This document shows, piece by piece, positions 24,601 through 29,389 of a DNA stretch of 64,000 nucleotides (position 1 is the stretch's first letter; every line of letters starts with the position of its first letter). The stretch lies in NCBI RefSeq assembly GCF_902459465.1, contig NW_022985700.1, positions 1 to 64,000 of the forward strand, given 5' to 3'. A program made the translations under genes and the position numbers. This stretch comes from Asterias rubens (Eukaryota; Echinodermata; Asteroidea; Forcipulatida; Asteriidae). Under the pieces are notes generated by a model. That model did not search any database. It saw only the letters and a program-made list of their open reading frames with translations, and was not told the DNA's origin.

Positions 24601-27600
24601 TCCACTGTCTTTAACGTTTCTACGACAGAACGTACGTAACTTCTTAAACCCGTCCCCAATGGTATCGCCTGTAACGTTTTCTTCTCGCAGAAGACATTAC
24701 TCTAAGCGGGATGCAAGAAAAATAACAGGGCCATAGCACCATTGACAGGAACAGTGTTCAACCATTCAAAAACCAATCGTGTCTGTATAATCACAGGTAT
24801 GGTATTGAGTCAATGGGAAAAAAGTAGGACAATATTATCAAGTTGAAACGCTGACCTACATGCACACATGGTGTAAGTTTTAGTGGACTTTTCAGGGCAT
24901 TTTAGTTACAACTTTTCTGATTTATCTTAGGGCAAAACAAAAGTCGGAAAACAGACTTAAATATCATGCGTGATAATCATCACCTTCCCCAGCCGTCGAT
25001 TTCACCAAGCTCTTCCTAACTAGTTAGGATTAATCTTATGACTTTTTATAGTTCCGTATCCAAAGACGGGCGCATTGAACCTATCCTAAGTTTACTCGTA
25101 ACTATGGAGATAGGATTATCCCTCGCGAAATCGGCTGTTGGCATGGGTAATATTGTAACCTTTATTTCTTGTAAAAACTGTTACATAAATTTTGATCTTA
25201 CCGATGGTGCACTTTTCCCCACTCCAACCGTCGCAGCAGACCGTCACGGTTCTAGTCCTGGGTATCTTTACGACACGATGATGTTTGACCTTAACAGGCC
25301 TACAAGAAACAAATAATAAGATTTTTTTAAATGACATTAGGGACTTTTCGTTTTCGACGACGGATGGTTCTGCGACGGTAAAGATGACATTTGGCGTCAT
25401 CTGCGCATGCGTCGGCTTTGAGGACGGTCGTCCCACAATTTCTATGACAGTACTTGGGATGAATCTTCGTTGTGCTGAAAACGACAACGTTTAGCTGAAC
25501 AACCGTCGCAGAACCATCCGTCGTCGAAAACGAAAAGTCCCTTATGTCTGAGATAGTATGGTTTGTAATGAACTCCTTCATGAGAAAAATATAACTTCCA
25601 CAACATCATGAATTGTCGCGTAGTTTTGTGGCCGACCGGTCCGTTATATCGGACCTTACTTTTGATGGTTGAATTAGAGTAATGGTTCAATTCTTGGTCA
25701 TCATACTTGGTTTGTTCAGTTAGGCACACAACCACAATTGTATCTTTTAAACTTATGTGTATAAAGGAACCTGCGAGCTGTAAATAACACAGGTAGCCTC
25801 CTCATGGGAGTACAGACCCCCACGTTTGAGGAAAGGTGTCTAGTAAGTATTCTAATTGATATTATTATATATTTCTGGTGACGAAAAAATGATGGCTTAT
25901 AACTTAAAGTTATACTGTAGCTCAAAAGCCTCATCCGCAGGAAACCTGTCAACAAGGGTGCTTGCAAAGAGCAAGAAACACCATGGGGTTAACGTACACC
26001 CGTTTGCGCGGCAACTAAATGTAACCCCAACCCTAAACGCAGCATGACCTAAATATAGCCACACCCGTTTCAGACCGGCGCCAGAATCGCGCCGAGAAAG
26101 GAGCGACTCTACAGGGCCCAATTTCATAGAGCTGCTAAGCACGAAAATTTGCTTAGCATGAAATTTCTTCCTTGATAACAACATGATTACCAACCAAATT
26201 TCCATTTGATTTTCAGGATAAGCAAACAACAGCTGCATTACTAGTAACAAGCAATATGCAACAAACAGAAATTTTGTTGGTAATCCTGTTTTTTATCAAG
26301 AAAGAAATTGCATGATAAGCAAATTTTTGCGCTTCGCAGCTCTATGACATTGGGCCCAGTACACACTGTAAATTTTGTTTTTGAACTGTTAGCTTACTGT
26401 GGGGAATATGCAATAGAACCAGTCTAAACACAAGAAAATCAATTCAACAAATTACTGTGAACATGCTTCATGGCGAACATGCCTCAAGGAAAAATTAAAA
26501 GACGGTTTGAACTTAAGAGGTTTGTAATATGAACATGAAACAGTATGCCTATTAGCTAAAATCGGTTCTCAAGGTTCATCTGAGTTAAACGAGTTAAAAC
26601 GAAACTGACAATTAATTAAACGCATCTATAGTTGCGCCACCTTAATATTGTATGCCAATTTGGCATGGCTAAAATAATGCATCATTTTAAAGACCAACTT
26701 GAACGAAATATTATTAGCATTAAAACTAGTGCACACTTATAACAATAGCCTAAATGAGTGGAACTCGCTAAACTTGTTCACCATTATTCCACTACTCGGA
26801 CTTTATGATCATTTTAACAGTCATTGGTTTCTGCTACTAGAGTTTCTTCCATTTTTTATGACCACATATCTTTTTCTTACGCCGCATCGTTTCTTTGGAA
26901 TAATCTTCTTTTGCATATTCGCCAAGCTAATTCTTTACAATGTTTTAAGTCCCTGTTGAAAACTCATTTGTTTAAAGCTGCTTTTTGTAATTTGCTTATT
27001 TGTATCTTGTATCTTTCACTCATTGTTTATTTTATTGTTCTCTTTATGCGCTTAGAGGATTTTTGCATGAGGCGCTTTACAAATGTCTTATTATTATTTT
27101 ATTATTTTATAAAAAAATGCATAACAATGAAAAAACTGCAACATACCATATTTCGATAAATTTTACAGCACGAGAGAAAAACCCCACCGAGTTTCACGAA
27201 AAGCCGTCAAATGCCCTGGTGTTATTTTTGCAAAGGATAGGTAGTTATAACTTAGGACTTGTATATGAGTTTATCAACAACTTGAAGTGTTTGCCCTATA
27301 TTATTTAGCAATTAGTCAGGCACCAGTTACAACAATGTAAACAAACGTAATTTTGGCTGGTAACCTGTTTCTGTTACGCAATAATTTTCTTTGCTAAGCG
27401 AGTTTTTGTGCTTATGCTAAATGCTTATAATATACGCAGCTCTATTGCGTTTGCTAACCCGTTTAGTATCTGCACGCATTCATGAATGTTGCATACCTCA
27501 AGGAAAGGGTTAATTGATTAACAATGTCACTTGAAGAGGCAAACGTCGATTATATAATATATCATGAACGTGATTTATGTTTTATTTTGCCAAAAAATGG

Positions 27601-28815
27601 CCGGGAAATCTATTTTCATGCGTTCGAGTTAAAGCTTTTTTGCCTCTCCAGTTGTTACTGCGTTTCAAATTCAAATGCATAATTCGGCCATTCAATTTCG
27701 TTTTGAGTGGAGTCAAATTCCTTTAGCATTCTGTTCAATTTAGCGTGTCGTCATTCGTTTTCGTGACACACACGCCTCAAGAAGCGTCTGCGAATTTGAA
27801 TGCTGCCTTGATGAATTGATTGAATGATCAATTTGTTAAATCGAATGACGCAACATTACATTTGACTAATCATATAACCAAATCAAATTACCCTTTTCAG
27901 TAGTATTCGATTTCGCGCGAAATAGAACAGCGTGGTGGTAAAGTCGGCTGCTCATATGCCGAAATCGACCGAGAAAACCTATTCAAAAACAAACTATAGT
28001 TAATGGCCTGACGTTTCGACCCTAGCGGAGTCTTTCTCGAAGGCTAAATTGACTAATACAACATTTAAAATAAACAGGTGTATACATTTAAATGACTTAC
28101 ACCTTGACTTCACACATTCCCGATGCGTCATCTCGTGAGACTTGGACCAACTTTTCCCCCTTACTCAGCCGGTCTTCGTACTCGCTGCAGCGTATTGTGT
28201 CATCTTGAAGTTCCTCAACTAGGTATGTCTGGTAACTGTTGGCTTCGTACGACTTTTGCTTTTCGCAAAAGTGTTCGGTGACATCTTCGCATCTTTAGAT
28301 AAAACAAAGTAGATGAAAGTCATGAAAGTCAAACTTTGAAATATTCACCAATAATGTAGCGACGTATGTATGATTGATTGTTTGCTTGAATTTATTCGGA
28401 TAAAAACATGTCCAAAATACATAAACAACCAGAAAAGACAAGTACTCTCTACTTTGCCCATTTTATTTCAAAGTGGTCACTAAAGGGGAAATTAATGGGC
28501 CGGTGTTAAACAATGTAGAACTTTGAAAACATACCACAAAACACTAGCTTGTTTTTAAATGTAATTAATTAGAATTAAATAATAGCACGAAGGGGTCGTA
28601 GGTCATAGGATCATCAGTGTATGATCTAATCCAATCTATTATAATCTAATCTAATCTATGATAATCTAATCGAGTCGAATCTAATCTAGTTAGTATGTAA
28701 ACAGTTTTGGCGCATTCAAAAGGGGGACAAAACATTTCACTTACTTCGTCGTCTGTAGGCAGAAATTTGTCAGAAGGAATAGGACCAAGACGTATTGCAG
28801 TGGCATGACAGCCAT
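634..28815 (-). CDS. Large secreted EMI-EGF-VWF type D multidomain protein (3' truncated by window)
   Basis: Gene-level entry. The coding exons, from the start codon, are 28815-28745, 28292-28101, 25299-25202, 23018-22923, 21693-21601, 20234-20142, 19450-19358, 18837-18621, 18100-17949, 16391-15939, 15354-15229, 14188-14080, 11198-10935, 10083-9867, 9450-9057, 8484-8354, 7790-7681, 7175-7129, 6213-5979, 5607-5558, 5015-4950, 4409-4149, 3301-3000, 2553-2397, 1916-1670 and 686-634. All have AG/GT borders and compatible phases, giving 4,327 nt (about 1,442 codons) with no stop. Domain order: signal peptide (1-24), EMI-like (25-120), EGF x4 (121-245), D1 (246-600), D2 (600-985), D' (986-1080), D3 (1081-1442+). 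The D1-D2-D'-D3 order is that of VWF, gel-forming mucins and SCO-spondin; SCO-spondin also begins with EMI. Such proteins are secreted, disulphide-linked, multimer-forming matrix, mucus, clotting or adhesive proteins. The exact role here is unknown; an echinoderm adhesive-footprint or mucin-like protein is one possibility. The last exon ends in phase 1, so the gene continues left of base 634. Confidence 0.85.
972..1240 (-). mobile_element. 5'-truncated LINE, reverse transcriptase C-terminus and 3' UTR
   Basis: Minus-strand translation reads [20 protein letters not shown], then [10 protein letters not shown] and a stop (about 1110-1235), the typical end of CR1/L2-type reverse transcriptase proteins. 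The 3' UTR follows, ending in a TTA trinucleotide run (970-985). Confidence 0.78.
1405..1579 (+). mobile_element. tRNA-derived SINE-like element
   Basis: CTCGGTGGTCTAGTTGGGAA and GTCAGTGGTTCGAATTC resemble A and B boxes of Pol III promoters in tRNA order. Upstream ATCGCTGTGTGTTAGCACTG is shared with 2640, 10121 and 50666. Confidence 0.65.
1670..1916 (-). CDS. Exon 25: TIL3
   Basis: Encodes [45 protein letters not shown] and DCMQC: a whole TIL module in one exon, phase 1 to 2, as in exon 19. Confidence 0.88.
2397..2553 (-). CDS. Exon 24: C8-3 end
   Basis: Encodes [33 protein letters not shown] and WRAEGYC, the second half of a C8 domain. Phase 0 to 1. In D2, C8 sits in a single exon, so D3 has gained (or D1/D2 lost) an intron here. 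Confidence 0.87.
2640..2765 (-). mobile_element. tRNA-derived SINE-like element
   Basis: GTGTGTTAGCACTGTATACT, CCAAGTCCTGTGAAAAAATA, CACAGGCATATTACTCGGGT and a reverse B box (GGTATTCGAACC). One of five copies in the window. Confidence 0.72.
3000..3301 (-). CDS. Exon 23: VWD3 end plus C8-3 start
   Basis: Encodes [20 protein letters not shown], then [16 protein letters not shown] with the complete CGLC motif (unlike D1 and D2), then [11 protein letters not shown] and the first C8 cysteines ([21 protein letters not shown]). Phase 1 to 0. Confidence 0.9.
3419..3757. repeat. Family A element, copy 3
   Basis: Complete copy with ends AAAGGCACTGGACAC and GTGTCCAGTGCCTTTAA. The core is a perfect 16-bp palindrome, ACTTCAGGCCTGAAGT (3567-3582). 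Confidence 0.88.
3800..4090 (-). mobile_element. Composite SINE with tRNA-like head
   Basis: Minus strand begins with a tRNA-like part (GAGCACCGAACTCAAGCTC, GTGTGGGTTCGAATCCTGG). The rest (GCTTTTCACGCCCAAAGGGC, CCCTGGTCATCTGGGCCTTA, GGAGTATACAGCC, ATCAATCACAAGAACCA) is shared with 63415-63640. Confidence 0.72.
4149..4409 (-). CDS. Exon 22: VWD3, middle part
   Basis: Encodes [46 protein letters not shown] and FLVIKTAE. C-x-YTLV is the strand usually found about 15 residues after the VWD start. Phase 1-1. Confidence 0.87.
4950..5015 (-). CDS. Exon 21: VWD3 start
   Basis: A 66-nt exon, phase 1-1, encoding [20 protein letters not shown] and FQG. HFQTLD corresponds to the TFDG start signature of VWD, with LDA replacing FDG. 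Confidence 0.77.
5093..5161 (-). mobile_element. tRNA-like (SINE head or decayed tRNA)
   Basis: Minus strand GGGCTAGGTAGCTCATTTGG, TAGAGCG, then GTCATTGGTTCAAATATTA: good A and B boxes with tRNA spacing, but the acceptor stem is poor. It abuts the LINE fragment at 5205. Confidence 0.6.
5205..5400 (+). mobile_element. LINE reverse transcriptase C-terminal fragment
   Basis: Plus-strand reading gives [20 protein letters not shown] and [10 protein letters not shown], matching the K-R-G-R-P-x-x-R-W-x-D-D-I-K motif near the C-terminus of many non-LTR retrotransposon ORF2 proteins. Followed by GGACATGATGATGATT. Frame is open only briefly. Confidence 0.72.
5558..5607 (-). CDS. Exon 20: E' microexon of D'
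   Basis: A 50-nt exon, phase 2 to 1, encoding [17 protein letters not shown]. It matches the E-module pattern of exons 18 and 26 in length and phase. Confidence 0.77.
5979..6213 (-). CDS. Exon 19: TIL' of D'
   Basis: Encodes [38 protein letters not shown] and [12 protein letters not shown], ending at DCHTC. This is a complete TIL module in one exon. It follows an E module directly with no VWD-C8 between, which marks D' of the D1-D2-D'-D3 assembly. Phase 1 to 2. Confidence 0.87.
6505..6600 (+). mobile_element. LINE 3' UTR fragment (CATTTCGGCTTTTAGC family)
   Basis: TTTTTAAACTGTACATTTCG, GGCTTTTAGCTGCTGTATTG and CAGTGTTTT are shared with 59960-60025. The hairpin GGCTTTTAGC-type ending is typical of a LINE 3' recognition stem. 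Confidence 0.65.
7129..7175 (-). CDS. Exon 18: E2 microexon
   Basis: A 47-nt exon, phase 2 to 1, encoding [16 protein letters not shown] after joining the split Cys codon. This is the C-x-C...C...C pattern of the short E module. It is too short to appear as an open reading frame and was located by phase and motif. Confidence 0.75.
7286..7655. repeat. Family A element, copy 4
   Basis: Complete copy between exons 17 and 18 of the VWD gene. Core palindrome CTTCAGCTGAAG (7457-7468). Confidence 0.88.
7681..7790 (-). CDS. Exon 17: TIL2 end
   Basis: Encodes [20 protein letters not shown] and SWKKGCNDC, completing TIL2 and entering the E2 module. Phase 0 to 2. On the plus strand this exon lies within an unrelated open frame, which is a shadow. 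Confidence 0.8.
7884..7980 (-). mobile_element. SINE-like element, short copy
   Basis: Shares CCGATGTATTTAGTACTGTA, TTCCCGAGTCCTG and CACAGGCATTTTACTCGGGT with the other copies but stops before the B box. Confidence 0.68.
8040..8135 (+). mobile_element. LINE/SINE 3' tail
   Basis: TTTTGTAAAGCGCATTGAGA, CTGAATTGCGCTATATTAGC and (TTA)n: the common tail form of echinoderm non-LTR elements. Confidence 0.55.
8354..8484 (-). CDS. Exon 16: TIL2, first part
   Basis: Encodes [20 protein letters not shown] and then [15 protein letters not shown], a TIL module. The open frame runs on into the intron to 8258, but GTAAGTGG directly after GAAGATAAA restores frame with exon 17, so I ended the exon there. 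Phase 1 to 0. Confidence 0.82.
8555..8640 (+). mobile_element. LINE/SINE 3' tail
   Basis: GTACAGCGTTTTGAG, GAGACGCTATATTAAAAAAT and (TTA)n, the same kind of tail as 8040-8135. Confidence 0.5.
8684..8746. repeat. Short tandem repeat CCGTGATAAAGGT
   Basis: Three direct copies of (A)CCGTGATAAAGGTCT, followed by an extra GATAAAGGT, within the intron downstream of exon 15. Confidence 0.8.
8800..8935 (+). mobile_element. LINE 3' tail
   Basis: Ends AAGTGGAAAGCGCCATGAGG, CTACTC and (TTA)n; upstream T-rich 3'-UTR-like sequence without coding content. Confidence 0.5.
9057..9450 (-). CDS. Exon 15: VWD2 end plus C8-2
   Basis: Opens [16 protein letters not shown], the VWD-closing loop, then FGNSWKV and a full C8 domain ([50 protein letters not shown]). 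The CGLC motif is reduced to SGLC. Phase 0 to 1. Confidence 0.9.
9867..10083 (-). CDS. Exon 14: VWD2, middle part
   Basis: Encodes [20 protein letters not shown] through [18 protein letters not shown], typical internal strands of VWD. Phase 2 to 0. Confidence 0.83.
10119..10235 (-). mobile_element. tRNA-derived SINE-like element
   Basis: Best copy of the family: GATGTGTGTTAGCACTGTAT through TACTCGGGTGGGATTCGAAC and CCACGACCCTTGC. The GGGATTCGAACCC block is a reverse tRNA B box. Confidence 0.75.
10240..10850. other. Intron, no feature seen
   Basis: AT-rich, with a T-tract near 10376 and a G10 tract near 10852. No coding or repeat match. Confidence 0.5.
10935..11198 (-). CDS. Exon 13: E1 module plus VWD2 start
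   Basis: Opens [19 protein letters not shown] (the VWC-like E module), then [18 protein letters not shown], the start of VWD2, ending at DHMFE. Elsewhere in this gene the E module has its own exon of about 50 nt; here it is fused to the VWD exon. Phase 2-2. Confidence 0.87.
11393..11727. repeat. Family A element, copy 5 (degraded right end)
   Basis: Left end TTTAAAGACACTGGACAC is intact; the right end decays to AAGTCCACTG. Internal hairpin around 11527-11565 (CGAGACCTCAAATTC and its partner). Confidence 0.8.
11836..11938. repeat. Family D arm fragment
   Basis: CACAGATTTACATAAACCTTA, ATGATGATAGTAGAAA and GAAATATTTC match one arm of the element at 14222. Single arm only. Confidence 0.6.
11940..13090. 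other. Intron, no feature seen
   Basis: AT-rich intron DNA of the VWD gene between exons 13 and 12; no repeat family or coding signal recognised. Confidence 0.5.
13095..13250. other. GC-rich island of nested hairpins, rDNA-like
   Basis: A sharply GC-rich block in AT-rich intron DNA. It contains several hairpins: GTGCCTGGCTGGCAGGCAC, CCCGGCAGAGCCGGG, and CCCGCCCGTG pairing with CACGGGCGGG. It looks like a piece of structured RNA-gene spacer or rRNA expansion segment, but I could not match it to a known rRNA region. It joins a truncated family A element at 13263. Confidence 0.5.
13263..13466. repeat. Family A element, truncated
   Basis: Lacks the first terminal segment: it begins TGCATAAAAACTTACTTGG directly after a GC-rich island and ends GTGTCCATTGCTATTAA. 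Core AGACCTC-GGCT-GAGGTCT (13303-13320). Confidence 0.75.
13467..14079. other. Intron, no feature seen except a G/C tract
   Basis: A C7-A5-G10 run near 13885-13907 is the only notable item. Confidence 0.5.
14080..14188 (-). CDS. Exon 12: TIL1 end
   Basis: Encodes [20 protein letters not shown] and ends CKS plus the first two bases of a Cys codon. It completes the TIL module and leads into the E1 module, whose [10 protein letters not shown] is at the start of exon 13. Phase 1 to 2. Confidence 0.83.
14222..14565. repeat. Long-armed palindromic MITE (family D)
   Basis: Arms of about 150 bp: TGAGGTGCTGTAGTTTTGGG (14339-14358) pairs with CCCAAAACTACAGCACCTCA near 14441-14460, and further out TTTGAAGATAATGATAGT pairs with ACTATCATTATCTTCAAA. 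The outer end AAAGGGTCTATGTAACTTTT is imperfectly matched at right. VWD gene intron, 34 bp from exon 12. Confidence 0.85.
14932..15130 (-). mobile_element. LINE 3' end related to 972-1240
   Basis: TAATAATAATGACGACTTGT, AATGCGC and CAAGGCGCAG mirror the tail at 975-1045. The upstream (higher coordinate) part is degraded. Confidence 0.6.
15229..15354 (-). CDS. Exon 11: TIL1, first part
   Basis: Encodes [20 protein letters not shown] and then [13 protein letters not shown], the trypsin-inhibitor-like cysteine-rich (TIL) pattern that follows C8 in D assemblies. Phase 1-1, 126 nt. Confidence 0.85.
15355..15938. other. Intron, no feature seen
   Basis: AT-rich; no family or coding signal recognised between exons 11 and 10. 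Confidence 0.5.
15939..16391 (-). CDS. Exon 10: VWD1 end plus C8-1
   Basis: A 453-nt exon, phase 1-1. It opens with [15 protein letters not shown] and [17 protein letters not shown], the calcium-site loop that closes a VWD domain, then runs through a C8 domain ([36 protein letters not shown]). The usual CGLC motif reads NGLC, so the first cysteine is missing. Unlike D2, VWD end and C8 have no extra intron here. Confidence 0.88.
16392..17340. other. Intron, no feature seen
   Basis: AT-rich; nothing recognised between exon 10 and the family A copy at 17341. Confidence 0.5.
17341..17933. repeat. Family A element split by a nested insertion
   Basis: The ends TTTAAAGACACGGGACAC and GTGTCCAGTGCCTTTAAG are 593 bp apart because 17522-17748 is a foreign insert. 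The right end lies 16 bp from exon 9 of the VWD gene. Confidence 0.82.
17522..17748 (+). mobile_element. Retroelement 3' tail nested in family A element
   Basis: T-rich 3'-UTR-like sequence ending ATGACGAATACAAATC and a tandem TCTAA/TAATC microsatellite (17715-17738), the tail structure of CR1/L2-like LINEs. It interrupts the family A copy, so it inserted later. Confidence 0.65.
17949..18100 (-). CDS. Exon 9: VWD1, middle part
   Basis: Encodes the middle strands of VWD1 ([20 protein letters not shown] to IFKGRNEE), phase 2 to 1. It has few cysteines, as expected in the centre of a VWD fold. It was found because the reading frame joins exons 8 and 10 exactly. The flanking repeat ends about 16 bases beyond its donor. 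Confidence 0.75.
18101..18620. other. Intron, no feature seen
   Basis: Nothing recognised between exons 9 and 8. Confidence 0.45.
18621..18837 (-). CDS. Exon 8: VWD1, first part
   Basis: Encodes [20 protein letters not shown] followed by alternating hydrophobic strands to [17 protein letters not shown] is the start-of-VWD signature (the usual GDPHYxTFDG, here with the GDPH part lost). It enters in phase 1 and leaves in phase 2. Confidence 0.85.
18838..19357. other. Intron, no feature seen
   Basis: AT-rich intron between exons 8 and 7 with several A/T tracts. Confidence 0.5.
19358..19450 (-). CDS. Exon 7: EGF-like module 4
   Basis: A 93-nt exon, phase 1-1. The peptide contains [13 protein letters not shown] and GYEGTYC. 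It is the last EGF before the first VWD domain; no calcium-binding D-x-D/N-E signature precedes any of the four modules. Confidence 0.85.
19500..19872. repeat. Family A element, copy 8
   Basis: Degraded left end and CAGTGTCTTTAA right end. The core is an 18-bp perfect palindrome, AGACCTCAGCTGAGGTCT (19673-19690). It lies between exons 6 and 7 of the VWD gene. Confidence 0.82.
20020..20990. repeat. Pair of short diverged repeats
   Basis: GGACCTGAAAACGTAAATTCC...ACGCGTCCATAAAGTATTATTTACAGTG (from 20030) and GGACCTGAAACACTATGTGG...ACACGTCCACAAAGTGTTATTTACAGTG (from 20929) share most positions. The DNA between is otherwise unremarkable apart from exon 6 (20142-20234). Confidence 0.55.
20142..20234 (-). 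CDS. Exon 6: EGF-like module 3
   Basis: A 93-nt exon, phase 1-1. The peptide contains [13 protein letters not shown] and GYEGLVC. Its donor side abuts a long T-tract (20110-20132) inside the next intron. Confidence 0.85.
21312..21482. repeat. CAGCCGATTTC foldback (family C), copy 1
   Basis: Palindromic element: CAGCCGTCGATTTCAC at left, GTGAAATCGGCTG at right, with paired AGGATTAATCTTAGGAC/GTCCTAA blocks inside. Confidence 0.85.
21601..21693 (-). CDS. Exon 5: EGF-like module 2
   Basis: A 93-nt exon, phase 1-1. The peptide contains [13 protein letters not shown] and GYKGPTC, which supply the six EGF cysteines and the GYxG turn. It is symmetrical with exons 4, 6 and 7. Confidence 0.85.
21857..22243. 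repeat. Family A element, copy 9
   Basis: Ends TTAAAGGCAGTGGACAC and TGTCCACTGTCTTTAA. Core hairpin with 16-bp arms around GATTTTGAGACCCC and its partner (22021-22062), two mismatches. Confidence 0.87.
22330..22519. repeat. Dispersed repeat with GTTCTGAAAAGAAC core, copy 1
   Basis: Shares GGTATCAAT, CGCCAGGTAGA, CCGCGGAGTA and GGGAGACTTCCCAGTTCTG with 61300-61500. It directly abuts a foldback element at 22520. Class unknown. Confidence 0.6.
22520..22761. repeat. GGGCCCAATTTCATAGAGC foldback (family B), copy 1
   Basis: Near-palindromic over its whole length: GGGCCCAATTTCATAGAGC at left, its complement at right, and further inside TTGCTTAGCATGAAA and CCAACCAAATTTCCA also pair. Centre around 22640. 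Confidence 0.88.
22923..23018 (-). CDS. Exon 4: EGF-like module 1
   Basis: A 96-nt exon, phase 1 at both ends, encoding one EGF-like module: [10 protein letters not shown], then CHC, then GYTGQLC. The spacing fits the compact six-cysteine EGF type seen in tenascin-like repeats. It is the first of four tandem single-exon EGF modules. Confidence 0.85.
23101..23490 (-). repeat. Tandem units with histone-like 3' stem-loops
   Basis: Minus-strand GGCTCTTCCCAGAGCCACCAC at about 23316-23336 forms a 6-bp stem and 4-nt loop followed by ACCAC, as in replication-dependent histone 3' ends. Degenerate versions are near 23103, 23243 and 23467. Each has TAGTGGTGG and GCGGTTACACCA(T/C)GTCAAAT at a fixed distance. 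No histone coding sequence is adjacent. Confidence 0.55.
23533..23662. repeat. 33-bp minisatellite with TGCATATGCA dyads
   Basis: Four units start at 23533, 23564, 23597 and 23630. The consensus is GGAC-ACNN-TTGCATATGCAA-TTGTGTCCGCCC, itself a dyad (GGACAC/GTGTCC flanking TTGCATATGCAA). The two middle units have TGCATTATGCAA. Confidence 0.8.
23891..23993. repeat. Second cluster of GGACAC/TTGCATATGCAA dyads
   Basis: GTCCGCCGGAC, GGACACGATTGCATATGCAA followed by AAGTGTCC, then GCGGACACAATTGCATTGGA. Same motif as 23533-23662, 230 bp away, irregular spacing. Confidence 0.7.
24212..24614. repeat. Family A element, copy 10
   Basis: Ends TTTAAAGGCAGTGGACAC and GTGTCCACTGTCTTTAA. Core hairpin GATTTCGAGACCTCAA (24380-24395) pairs perfectly with 24405-24420. 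Confidence 0.87.
24990..25137. repeat. Family C foldback, copy 2
   Basis: CAGCCGTCGATTTCACC and CGCGAAATCGGCTG ends with decayed centre. It ends 64 bp from the donor of exon 3 of the VWD gene. Confidence 0.78.
25202..25299 (-). CDS. Exon 3: C-terminal part of EMI domain
   Basis: The peptide ends [17 protein letters not shown], the characteristic close of EMI domains (a run of TV residues, then CCDGWxGxxC). The exon enters in phase 2 and leaves in phase 1, the phase used by all the following EGF exons. EMI domains mediate multimer assembly in emilins, multimerin and SCO-spondin. A 204-bp MITE lies only 39 bp upstream of its acceptor. Confidence 0.82.
25339..25542. repeat. 204-bp MITE with perfect 41-bp terminal inverted repeats
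   Basis: Positions 25339-25379 and 25502-25542 are exact reverse complements (start AGGGACTTTTCGTTTTCGAC). With one mismatch the pairing extends to flanking GACAT/ATGTC. The perfect arms suggest recent insertion or arm homogenisation. It lies in intron 2 of the VWD gene, 39 bp from the exon 3 acceptor. Confidence 0.9.
26114..26357. repeat. Family B foldback, copy 2
   Basis: Same termini and inner paired blocks as 22520-22761, length 244 bp. Located in intron 2 of the VWD gene. Confidence 0.87.
26760..27110 (+). mobile_element. LINE reverse transcriptase C-terminus and 3' UTR
   Basis: Plus-strand reading gives [20 protein letters not shown], then [15 protein letters not shown], the classic W-N-x-L...I-R...S-L..FK..LKTHLF end of non-LTR reverse transcriptase proteins. 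It is followed by GCGCTTAGAGG and a TTA-rich tail. Intron 2 of the VWD gene. Confidence 0.8.
27111..28100. other. Intron 2 remainder, no feature seen
   Basis: Between the LINE tail and exon 2. No coding or recognised repeat. CGTTTCGACCCTAGCGGAGT near 28012 resembles a piece of a dispersed element but is unplaced. Confidence 0.4.
28101..28292 (-). CDS. Exon 2: N-terminal part of EMI-like region
   Basis: Encodes about 64 residues with three cysteines ([17 protein letters not shown]) and many charged residues, entering in phase 2 and leaving in phase 2 (GTAAGT donor). It lies between the signal peptide and the diagnostic EMI end in exon 3, so it is probably the first half of an EMI module. That assignment rests on position more than on a strong motif. 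Confidence 0.7.
28613..28695. repeat. (TAATC)n-like degenerate microsatellite
   Basis: Repeated TCTAATC/ATAATCTAATC units, the same motif as the tail at 17715-17738; possibly the tail of a lost LINE copy. It ends about 45 bp from VWD-gene exon 1. Confidence 0.75.
28745..28815 (-). CDS. Exon 1: signal peptide
   Basis: Starts [19 protein letters not shown]: a short N-terminus, a hydrophobic core of about 12 residues and a polar end, typical of a secretory signal peptide. The donor is GTAAGT in phase 2. A longer in-frame opening reaches 28932, but its extra residues (Cys-rich, then charged) would bury the signal sequence, so I chose 28815. The Met at 28806 is an alternative start. Confidence 0.75.
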
Positions 28816-29389
28816 GACCAATACAGTGGTCACGTCAAGATAATCGAAACCTTCGTTTTCTTTATGGCGTCTCAAGTATTCCAAAAGTGAAAAGGTATAG
28901 CATCCACATGTATAGCATCCGCTGTATAACACAAAAGACGCCTACCAGTTTCTTAAACTAGTGGCTATTGAGAAGCGCAGGAATAAACTGTTCATTATAC
29001 ATCGCATCGATGTTGAACTTGATTCACAATGATTGGTTGAGTCCTACCCAGCTGCGTTGAGCATATGAAATCTGATTGGTTGTTAATATTGATGACAGAG
29101 CAAAAGAAAATTGCTGTGTTTGTGTTATGTAAAAGGATTATTTCTTAACCAGATGTTATAGTTCATTGATTTCTATGGAAATTATTTCGGCGATCAATTG
29201 GTTAGACGTTTTGTTGTATAGTTTAGAGACCTTCAAAGGGCTAAGAGCCCTTTGTTATTTTCAACGCTCATGCGGTGCAGGCGCGTGTTGCTCATCACGG
29301 GACAATTCCCCGGGTTCATATATTATTGAATAGACCGCTGCAATGAAGAAACAGGTACTGCATTCCATGAGAGAAGTAAACATGTCCGA

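Noticed and set aside
25116-25735. Overlapping minus-strand ORFs of 84 to 123 codons
   Set aside because: Only 25202-25299 is a true exon. The rest reads through the inverted arms of the 204-bp MITE.
28816-28932. Longer N-terminus of the VWD gene
   Set aside because: It would place about 39 mostly polar residues before the signal peptide.
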